Assembly (NCBI GenBank): GCA_030604345.1
Contig: JAUVWB010000114.1
Location: forward strand, 1-5,982
Origin: Desulfofustis sp.
GTDB taxonomy: Bacteria; Desulfobacterota; Desulfobulbia; Desulfobulbales; Desulfocapsaceae
DNA: 5,982 nt
Reading direction: 5' to 3'
This document shows positions 1 to 5,383 of the stretch, one piece after another. Under the pieces are notes generated by a model. The model saw only the letters and a program-made list of their open reading frames with translations, was not told the origin of the DNA and did no database searches. Each line of letters starts with the position of its first letter. The stretch's first letter is position 1. Both the position numbers and the translations under genes were made by a program.

Positions 1-63
1 ACGCCAGCCGCCACCATCGACGATCTGACGTCGCCCCCCCGCACGGGGAGCGTGGATTGAAAC
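1..63 (+). CRISPR. Trailing end of a CRISPR array (partial last spacer plus one type I-C-like repeat)
   Basis: Positions 30-63 form a 34-nt unit that begins GTCGCCCC and ends GTGGATTGAAAC, the 3' end typical of type I-C repeats, usually about 32 nt. A palindromic stem pairs 32-34 with 50-52 and 36-39 with 45-48 around a short loop, with one C/A mismatch at 35/49. Positions 1-29 would then be most of the last spacer, cut by the window edge. No second repeat appears where one would be due, near 97-100, so this is the leader-distal end of an array lying to the left and read on the plus strand. The mismatch and the greater length suggest a degenerate terminal copy. Repeat identity is from memory of the family; with a single copy in view an isolated repeat cannot be excluded. 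No cas gene is in the window. Confidence 0.8.
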
Positions 64-67
64 CTGC

Positions 68-96
68 TTGACAGTGAAGATTGTCAGGACAACAGT
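68..96 (+). promoter_or_regulatory. Possible sigma-70 promoter upstream of the small gene
   Basis: A perfect -35 hexamer TTGACA lies at 68-73. At 17 bp spacing the -10 position (91-96) reads AACAGT, which matches TATAAT at only three positions, including the important A2 and T6. If used, transcription would start near 103 and the hairpin at 128-173 would lie in the 5' leader of the gene at 212. The weak -10 makes this tentative. Confidence 0.25.
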
Positions 97-127
97 GTAT
101 GAAGAGCGGAGTTGCACAATGCAGGAA

Positions 128-173
128 GGATGAGCAGGGGGCTGGAACTGGGACATCAGCCTCCTGCTCATCC
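128..173 (+). repeat. Long inverted repeat forming a 17-bp RNA hairpin
   Basis: The arm at 128-144 (GGATGAGCAGGGGGCTG) pairs with 157-173 (CAGCCTCCTGCTCATCC) around a 12-nt loop at 145-156. Sixteen pairs are Watson-Crick. The remaining one, 139/162, is G-U in a plus-strand transcript but C-A in a minus-strand one, so the structure is better as plus-strand RNA. No T-run follows (the next bases are ACGCAACAG), which argues against a standard intrinsic terminator. It lies between the CRISPR end and the small gene whose start codon is 39 nt downstream. It may end or protect the CRISPR transcript, or be a leader element of the small gene. Confidence 0.8.
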
Positions 174-211
174 ACGCAACAGCAGGGTGACCATTTGATC
201 GGAGATGACAG

Positions 212-577
212 ATGACAACTCAGCAGAAGTCTTTCAGCAAGGCGGAAAATGAGGTCATGCCGGAATTTCGCCGCCGGATCAACGAGGCCGAATCAACCGA
301 GGATGTAAAAAAATTCTTCACCTACACCATTCGAGAATTATTTGACAAAATCTTCCCCGACGGAGCCCAGTTAAATCTGGACGAGATTCGCCTGCAGCCT
401 GAAGAATCTCCCGGTTATTGGATCAGTGAATCGGTGCTGGGCCGGGAAGATGTGACCGGTGTCTGGTCGATGTCGGATCTCCCCAATATCCTGGAGCGGT
501 TGGCGCAGGTTGCCGGCAATCGCCATGCACACCTGATGAAGAACCCGCAACGAAGCGAATCGAAGATACGCATGTAG
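212..577 (+). CDS. Small hypothetical protein of unknown function
   Basis: Encodes 121 residues that I do not recognise. The start is supported by GGAG at 201-204, 7 nt before the ATG. The protein has no signal peptide, membrane segment or cysteine, so it is probably cytosolic. Residues 7-48 are highly charged and look helical (EVMPEFRRRINEAES, then VKKFFTYTIRELFDKIF). A middle part (50-86) looks more like beta structure, with GYW at 68-70, then a second helical stretch at 88-101 (SDLPNILERLAQVA) and a basic, probably disordered tail. Its first half is more AT-rich than the flanking genes. It lies between a CRISPR array end and the convergent lipoprotein gene, with 2 bp between the stop codons. 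The position next to CRISPR does not itself imply a defence role. The good ribosome site and the absence of another gene on either strand through its 5' half make it likely real. Confidence 0.75.
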   Translation: MTTQQKSFSKAENEVMPEFRRRINEAESTEDVKKFFTYTIRELFDKIFPDGAQLNLDEIRLQPEESPGYWISESVLGREDVTGVWSMSDLPNILERLAQVAGNRHAHLMKNPQRSESKIRM

Positions 578-579
578 CG

Positions 580-1077
580 TTAGCGACTGCGTGTGCCTTG
601 TCTGGCCCGTTCCAGCAGGCGAAGATTGCCTTCGCGCAGGGCCGGGTCGTTGCCGGCGAGACTGTCGACTTTGAGGCAGAGTTGCTCGGTGCGGGCGTGG
701 TTGCCTTGCGCAAAGACGGCTTGGGCGAGGGCGTACCAGTAATGGGGATTCCTCGGTTCAATCCGCAGTGCCCGTTCGAGCATGAGTTCTGCTGCGGCTG
801 GGTTTCCCTGCTGCAGTGCTGCCTGTGCATCACGGTAGAGTGAAGCGGCCGGGCCTGCCACCGGTTTTGCCGGGGGGGCCGGTGCCGGTCGCGGCGGGGG
901 CGGGTGGGGCGCCGGCTCCGGCATCGCCGGCGGTCTTTCCGGCCGGGTGGGCGGTGGCGCCGGGTACGGAGGATAATAGGTCGCACAGGCGCCCAGGGTG
1001 AGGAGCAGCAGGGCCGTGATGGCTCGGCAGCAGAGAGAAGTGAGTGCCCGGTTCATGATATCAGAGGGTCGTGCCAT
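580..1077 (-). CDS. Proline-rich TPR lipoprotein, candidate PBP1b activator (LpoP-like)
   Basis: Encodes 165 residues. A hydrophobic signal (LLLLTLGAC) ends in a lipobox with Cys31; Ala at +2 predicts outer-membrane retention. A linker follows with 21 prolines among residues 36-72, then about two TPR helical hairpins at 78-111 (AQAALQQGNPAAAELMLERAL) and 112-145. The gene begins 8 bp after the PBP1b stop codon, so the two are probably co-transcribed and translationally coupled. In Pseudomonas aeruginosa the TPR lipoprotein LpoP is encoded beside ponB and activates PBP1b; lipid anchor, flexible linker, TPR domain and neighbour all fit here. Function is inferred from architecture and context. 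The start is uncertain: neither Met1 (1077) nor Met8 (1056) has a clear Shine-Dalgarno; Met8 gives a more usual signal-peptide length (Cys24), whereas Met1 suits reinitiation after mrcB. A general TPR lipoprotein is the alternative. Confidence 0.85.
   Translation of the reverse strand: MARPSDIMNRALTSLCCRAITALLLLTLGACATYYPPYPAPPPTRPERPPAMPEPAPHPPPPRPAPAPPAKPVAGPAASLYRDAQAALQQGNPAAAELMLERALRIEPRNPHYWYALAQAVFAQGNHARTEQLCLKVDSLAGNDPALREGNLRLLERARQGTRSR
862..972 (-). repeat. Low-complexity proline-codon tract (lipoprotein linker)
   Basis: This GC-rich stretch encodes residues 36-72 of the lipoprotein, with 21 prolines among 37 residues and runs of three and four. It is predicted to be an extended tether between the outer-membrane anchor and the TPR domain. 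Such tracts tend to vary in length between strains. Confidence 0.7.
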
Positions 1078-1085
1078 GGGCTGTG

Positions 1086-3350
1086 TCAGCGTAAAAGTTG
1101 GTTGAAGGAGTCGATGACTTCCCTGATCGTTCGATCGATGGTCTCGCCGATGGCCGGAAAGCGGGGTGGCGCAGGCTCGGTGCCGGCGATGAACGGCAGA
1201 GGGCTGGCGGTCTGGCGATCAATAGAGGCCCAGGTGATGCCCGGGGGCTCGGCCGGTTCCAGCGGGCTCGTCGGGAGCCTTTCGAAGATCTGCTGCCACA
1301 CCTGCATGGCGCCACCGGAACCGGTCACCGAGGTCGGCTGGTTGTCGTCCCGCCCCAGCCAGACCACCCCGAGGTGGCTGCCGGTGAAACCGGCGAACCA
1401 GCTGTCACGCAGGTCGTCCGATGTGCCGGTCTTGCCGGCGACGCTCAGGCTGCGCACCTTCGGTGAACGCAGCAGGGATGCGGCGGTACCGTCGGTGACG
1501 ACCCGCTGCAGGGCGTGGGTCAGCAGGAAGATGGTTTCCGGCGGGAACTGTTGTTCCACCGTCAGGCCGTAATGGTCGAGCAGCCGATGGTCGGCGGCCA
1601 TGACGCTGCTGATGGCCCGCAGCGGGGTGCGAAAGCCGCCGGCGGCTATGGTCTGATAGATCGTGCAGACTTGGAGCGGGCTCATGTCGACGGCACCAAG
1701 CAGCAATGACGGGAAGGGCTGCGGCTGGTCGGAAGAGCCGAGCCGGGTAATGGTAGCGGCGACCTGATCAAGTCCCACGGCTAAACCGAGACGAACCGTG
1801 GCCAAGTTGTAGGAGTTGGCCAGAGCGAGGTAAAGCGGGACCGGACCGTGCTCCTGCCGGTCGTAATTGTGTGGGCGCCACTCCTCTTTGGTGCCGGGGC
1901 TGAGGGTGACAGCGGTATCGTCGAGCACTGAGGCGAGCGTATAGCCTTGCTCCAGAGCGGCCAGGTAGACGGCCGGTTTGATCAGCGAACCGATTGGTCG
2001 GCGGGCCTGCAGGGCGCGGTTGAACCCGTCCCGGCCGGCGATTCTGTCACCGGCAACGGCGAGTACGTCCCCGGTTTCTCGGGCGGTGACGAGGGCCGCT
2101 CCCTGGAGGTTCTGCTCTTTGGTTGCTTCCAGGGCGTCGATGGTCCGGCGCAGACTGTCTTCCACCTGCAGCTGCAGGCTCGGATCGAGCGTGGTAAGTA
2201 TCTGCAGACCGGCACTGGTCAGATCCTCTTCCCGGTAATGGGCGGATAACTGCTGTCGCACCAGATCGAGAAAGGCGGGGAAGCGATTGAATCCTTCCCG
2301 GCGCTGACCGCTGTCCACGACCTGATAGGCACGGGACGTCGCATAGGCCGCCGGGTCAATCAGGCCATGATCGGCCATGGTTGTCAGTACCGTATCGCGA
2401 CGCTGCCGGCTGCGCTCCGGGTGACGAAACGGATCGTAGGCGGACGGACCTTTGACCAGGCCCACCAGCATGGCCAGCTGGTCCGGACGCAGATCGTCCA
2501 GTTGGCGGCCGAAGTAATGGTGGGCGGCGAGTGCGAAGCCGTGTATGGCGCGATTCCGATCCTGCCCGAGAAAGATCTCGTTGACGTAGGCGGTGAGGAT
2601 TTCATCTTTGCTGTAATGGCGTTCCAGCACGAGCGCCATGAGCGCCTCTTTGGCCTTGCGCGCCATCGACCGCTCCTGGTTGAGGAACAGGTTTTTGACC
2701 AGCTGCTGGGTAAGCGTGCTGCCGCCCTGGACCACTCTGCCGGCCTTAATATTGGCCACCAAAGCTCGAAAGATGGCGGTCGGCGCCAGACCGACATGAT
2801 CGTAAAAGGAACGATCCTCGATCAGCAGCAGGGTCTGGACCAGTGCCTCGGGGATCTCGTCACGCTTGACGACGATCCGGTCTTCATGGACAAGCGGGTG
2901 GAAGCTGCCGATTTGGGCGGGGTCGAGACGGGTGAACGAGACCGGGGTGCGGCTTTTTCCTTCACTGATGGTGGCGATAGCCGTGTCGTTGAAGAGTATG
3001 GTCAGATCGCGGGACGGCTCAACGCCTGAAGGGAAATGAAAGCTTCGGCTGATCAAGCGCACCTGCCGGTCGTGGCGATAAAAACTGCCGGCGGCATCCG
3101 GTTTTTCGTCGCGGCGATAGCCGGCCAGCACCAGTTCCGTCTCCAGGAGATCCGGGGTCAATGGCAGTCCCGGATAGAGTTCCAGGGGGCGGGCGTACAC
3201 CTTGGCCGGCAGGGCCCAGCGCTGGCCCTCGAAGCGACTGCGGATCTCCGTATCCAGGCGGTGCAGATAGGTGGCGCCGAAGATGATCGAGACGCCCAGG
3301 CAGAGGCCTGCAGCCAGGATGATAACGATACGTCTGGTGATGGTTGGCAT
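1086..3350 (-). CDS. mrcB: Bifunctional class A penicillin-binding protein 1b (glycosyltransferase/transpeptidase)
   Basis: Encodes 754 residues (E. coli PBP1b has 844). It polymerises lipid II into glycan strands and cross-links the peptides on the periplasmic side of the inner membrane. A short basic tail precedes one membrane segment (8-29). Residues about 46-150 resemble the UB2H domain that marks PBP1b (ALPAKVYARP, then ATI and FTRLDP). The GT51 domain follows: EDRSFYDH with catalytic Glu178, GGSTLTQQLVKN at 209-220, and RKAKEA with Glu235. The transpeptidase has all three motifs: SLIK with nucleophile Ser455, SYN at 513-515, and KTGT at 640-643. It therefore looks active in both reactions. 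The ATG at 3350 places the membrane anchor at the N-terminus; GAGGG lies 12 nt upstream, a long spacing. The frame stays open to 3521, but that extension has no PBP1b-like content and lies in the divergent promoter region. The lipoprotein gene follows after 8 bp. Confidence 0.95.
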   Translation of the reverse strand: MPTITRRIVIILAAGLCLGVSIIFGATYLHRLDTEIRSRFEGQRWALPAKVYARPLELYPGLPLTPDLLETELVLAGYRRDEKPDAAGSFYRHDRQVRLISRSFHFPSGVEPSRDLTILFNDTAIATISEGKSRTPVSFTRLDPAQIGSFHPLVHEDRIVVKRDEIPEALVQTLLLIEDRSFYDHVGLAPTAIFRALVANIKAGRVVQGGSTLTQQLVKNLFLNQERSMARKAKEALMALVLERHYSKDEILTAYVNEIFLGQDRNRAIHGFALAAHHYFGRQLDDLRPDQLAMLVGLVKGPSAYDPFRHPERSRQRRDTVLTTMADHGLIDPAAYATSRAYQVVDSGQRREGFNRFPAFLDLVRQQLSAHYREEDLTSAGLQILTTLDPSLQLQVEDSLRRTIDALEATKEQNLQGAALVTARETGDVLAVAGDRIAGRDGFNRALQARRPIGSLIKPAVYLAALEQGYTLASVLDDTAVTLSPGTKEEWRPHNYDRQEHGPVPLYLALANSYNLATVRLGLAVGLDQVAATITRLGSSDQPQPFPSLLLGAVDMSPLQVCTIYQTIAAGGFRTPLRAISSVMAADHRLLDHYGLTVEQQFPPETIFLLTHALQRVVTDGTAASLLRSPKVRSLSVAGKTGTSDDLRDSWFAGFTGSHLGVVWLGRDDNQPTSVTGSGGAMQVWQQIFERLPTSPLEPAEPPGITWASIDRQTASPLPFIAGTEPAPPRFPAIGETIDRTIREVIDSFNQLLR

Positions 3351-3573
3351 AGGGCCACTATACCCTCTTTTCGGGCCTGTTACCCGTGTTGAGCAGCCGG
3401 GGGTACTCTTTTTTTCTTCTGTCCTGTGTGACTCGTGTCGGCGGCTCCCCGACTGGGTGCGACTGGCACTTCGCGAAAAGGAGCTTATTGTTACTGGCAC
3501 GTTTTGACCGAGCTCTGACATGGACGGGCAGCGCCCGGTTCAGAAATTTTTTCATTTTCGACAAGGAAACGAT
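3351..3573. promoter_or_regulatory. Divergent intergenic region between mrcB and the gshB-like gene
   Basis: This 223-bp gap must carry the start signals of both divergent units. It holds ACTGG at 3452, 3462 and 3493, the last two extending to the 8-bp direct repeat ACTGGCAC (3462-3469 and 3493-3500). The 10- and 31-bp offsets place the copies on nearly the same helix face. No strong sigma-70 promoter is visible for the minus strand. A T-rich tract lies at 3409-3419. Confidence 0.5.
3463..3491 (+). promoter_or_regulatory. Weak candidate promoter for the gshB-like operon
   Basis: CTGGCA (3463-3468) and TATTGT (3486-3491) each match the sigma-70 hexamers at four of six positions, with 17 bp between them. 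A transcript starting near 3498 would have a leader of roughly 75 nt. The -35 element overlaps one ACTGGCAC copy. Matches of this quality also occur by chance. Confidence 0.25.
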
Positions 3574-4491
3574 ATGGAGCAGAGATGGTTGGCCGTGCTC
3601 GATCCGCCGGCCCGACTCAAGCCGGAAACGGATACCACCCTGGCGATCATCGAAGCGGCCGGGCCTCGCGGGATCTGCGTGGATACCGCCCAGATCGAGG
3701 ATCTGTTTGTGCAGCAAACGGTGCAGGTCAATGCCGTCGGTGTCTCGGGGGAACGCCACCCGGTCCCGCTCGATGAGTATTCGTTGATCCTGATGCGCAA
3801 GGAGCCGCCATACGACTTGGCCTTCCACTACGCCACGCAGTTGCTCTCCTTGACCTCGGCGCTGGTGGTCAACAGCCCGTCAGCGTTGCGCGATTTCAAC
3901 GAAAAACTGATCGCGCTGCACTTCGCCTCGGTCATGCCTCCGACGCTGGTGGCTTCCGATCCGGTAGTGCTGGGCGACTTTGTTGCCCAACAGGGCGGCC
4001 GCTGCGTCCTCAAGGCGCTTGACAGCTTTCAGGGGCGTTCCGTGGCCTTGGTCGAGGAGGCGCGGGATCCACAGCTGCGACAGTTCACCGACAACGGCCG
4101 GCGACCGGTGATGGTCCAGCGGTTTCTCGATGCCGTGTATGACGGGGATAAGCGGGTCCTGCTGCTCGGTGACCGGGTGCTCGGGGCGGTCCTGCGACGG
4201 CCGCGGCAGGGTTTTCATGCCAATTTTGCCAAAAGCGAGGCGCTTGTCTGCTCACTTACCCCCGCCGAGCAGGATATCATCACGCGAGTCGGACCGTGGT
4301 TGGTGGAGCGGGGGATCCATTTCACCGGCCTTGATTTCATCGGCGAGCACTTGACCGAGATCAACATCACCTGTCCGACCGGGGTCAAGCAGATCGGCAT
4401 GCTTGAAGGTCGCGATCTGGCCGGCGACATCGTCGAGTATCTGATCGACCTGAGCCGTGGAGGGGACCGTCATGACCGTGCCGGCACTTGA
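3574..4491 (+). CDS. gshB: Glutathione synthetase-family ATP-grasp ligase
   Basis: Encodes 305 residues (E. coli GshB has about 315). The family joins glycine to gamma-glutamylcysteine using ATP, in the cytosol. Shared landmarks in order: VLDPPA near the N-terminus, LILMRKEPPYD at 71-81, VVNSPSALRDFNEKL at 98-112 with ATP-site Lys111, VLKALD with Lys147, DGDKRVL at 190-196, and GLDFIGEHLTEIN at 252-264 with metal ligands Asp254, Glu262 and Asn264. Two active-site loops differ from E. coli: the small glycine loop (GMGG after LKPLD) reads SFQG at 151-154, and the large loop (GGETRGNLAAGG) is replaced by the shorter RPRQGFHANFAK at 209-220. The ligase fold is clear, but its substrate may not be gamma-Glu-Cys. 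The ATG at 3574 has AAGGA 6 nt upstream; the in-frame ATG at 3520 lacks such a site and adds 18 unmatched residues. It heads an operon with the yadGH-like genes; no gshA is in view. Confidence 0.9.
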   Translation: MEQRWLAVLDPPARLKPETDTTLAIIEAAGPRGICVDTAQIEDLFVQQTVQVNAVGVSGERHPVPLDEYSLILMRKEPPYDLAFHYATQLLSLTSALVVNSPSALRDFNEKLIALHFASVMPPTLVASDPVVLGDFVAQQGGRCVLKALDSFQGRSVALVEEARDPQLRQFTDNGRRPVMVQRFLDAVYDGDKRVLLLGDRVLGAVLRRPRQGFHANFAKSEALVCSLTPAEQDIITRVGPWLVERGIHFTGLDFIGEHLTEINITCPTGVKQIGMLEGRDLAGDIVEYLIDLSRGGDRHDRAGT

Positions 4492-5383
4492 ATTGATCGA
4501 CCTGCGCAAGACGTATGCCGGCGGTGTCGAGGCGGTTCGAGGTGTCTCGCTGCACGTGGAGGAGGGTGAGTTCTTCGGCCTGCTGGGGCCCAACGGCGCC
4601 GGCAAGACGACCTGCATCGGCATTATCACTTCCCTGGTCTACAAGACCTCCGGGACCGTGCGGATTTTTGGCATCGACATCGATCACGATTTTTCGGCGG
4701 CCAAACGACTCATTGGCGTGGTACCGCAGGAGATGAATTTTTCCATCTTCGAAAAAGTCGAGGATATCGTCTGCCAGCAGGCCGGCTATTACGGCATACC
4801 ACGGCGTCAGGCCGCCGAGCGTGCCGAATACTATCTGCGCCGGCTTTCCCTCTGGGATAAACGCCACGTGCCGGCGCGGGAATTGTCCGGCGGTATGAAG
4901 CGACGCCTGATGATCGCCCGCGGGCTGGTTCACGACCCCAAACTGCTGATTCTCGACGAGCCGACAGCCGGGGTCGATGTGGAACTGCGTCGCGGCATGT
5001 GGGAATTCCTGGAGGGTTTGAACCGGGACGGGCGTACGGTTATCCTGACCACCCACTATCTGGAGGAGGCGGAACAGCTGTGCAACCGGATCGGTATCAT
5101 CGCCGGCGGCCGGCTGGTTACCCATGCCGACAAACGGGAATTGTTGAAGAGACTGGATCGGCAGACCTTCATCCTGGATCTCGCGTCTCCGGTGACAGCT
5201 GTGGAACCGTTCGGGACGGTGCCGTTCACGATTGTCGATGAGACCACGGTGGAGGTGACGTTGCCCCGGGAGCGATCACTCAACGAGTTGTTCGCCCATC
5301 TCGACCGGCACGGGTTGACGGTGGATTCCATGCGTACCAAGGCCAACCGGCTGGAAGAAATTTTTGTGGAGATGGTGCAATGA
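4472..5383 (+). CDS. yadG: ABC-2 type transporter ATP-binding protein, YadG-like
   Basis: Encodes 303 residues, close to the 308 of E. coli YadG. This is the cytosolic ATPase that would drive the permease encoded next. All nucleotide-binding motifs are intact: Walker A GPNGAGKTT (39-47), Q-loop Gln86, signature LSGGMKRR (138-145), Walker B LLILDEP (158-164) with catalytic Glu163, D-loop GVD (167-169) and switch His195. About 75 residues follow the core domain, as in DrrA/YadG-type ATPases. The ATG at 4472 was chosen because GGAGG (4459-4463) lies 8 nt before it; a GTG at 4457 is in frame but would leave the GGAGG inside the gene. It overlaps the ligase gene by 20 bp and shares ATGA with the permease gene. 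The substrate is unknown, as it is for YadGH. Confidence 0.93.
   Translation: MTVPALELIDLRKTYAGGVEAVRGVSLHVEEGEFFGLLGPNGAGKTTCIGIITSLVYKTSGTVRIFGIDIDHDFSAAKRLIGVVPQEMNFSIFEKVEDIVCQQAGYYGIPRRQAAERAEYYLRRLSLWDKRHVPARELSGGMKRRLMIARGLVHDPKLLILDEPTAGVDVELRRGMWEFLEGLNRDGRTVILTTHYLEEAEQLCNRIGIIAGGRLVTHADKRELLKRLDRQTFILDLASPVTAVEPFGTVPFTIVDETTVEVTLPRERSLNELFAHLDRHGLTVDSMRTKANRLEEIFVEMVQ

Noticed and set aside
307..313. A-AAA-AAA heptamer in the small gene as a programmed frameshift site
   Set aside because: A -1 shift reaches a stop after about ten codons, and no stimulatory structure is evident; plain Lys-Lys codons explain it.
423..986. 187-residue open frame on the minus strand
   Set aside because: It is in another frame of the lipoprotein gene and overlaps the small plus-strand gene; Arg/Pro-rich shadow translation.
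904..1572. 222-residue open frame on the plus strand
   Set aside because: It is antisense to the PBP1b 3' end and the lipoprotein, both firmly identified; its composition is the complement of their GC-rich codons.
2367..3029. 220-residue open frame on the plus strand
   Set aside because: It lies wholly antisense to the conserved PBP1b UB2H and glycosyltransferase coding region and has no recognisable motif.
3357..3362. TATAGT on the minus strand just before the PBP1b start as a -10 box
   Set aside because: No -35 hexamer lies 16-18 bp upstream, and the transcript would be almost leaderless.
3493..3509. Sigma-54-like CTGGCACG upstream of the gshB-like gene
   Set aside because: The matching TTGC element is absent at the required spacing (GACC is found there).
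3351..3521. N-terminal extension of the PBP1b frame up to an ATG at 3521 (57 extra residues)
   Set aside because: The extension has no PBP1b-like content and would cover the divergent promoter region; the ATG at 3350 gives a short basic tail directly before the membrane segment, as expected.
4457..4471. GTG at 4457 as the start of the YadG-like protein
   Set aside because: The GGAGG at 4459-4463 is ideally placed for the ATG at 4472 and would lie inside the gene if GTG were used.
4385..5125. 246-residue open frame on the minus strand
   Set aside because: It is antisense to the YadG-like ATPase, whose motifs are all intact; long antisense frames are common in GC-rich genes.
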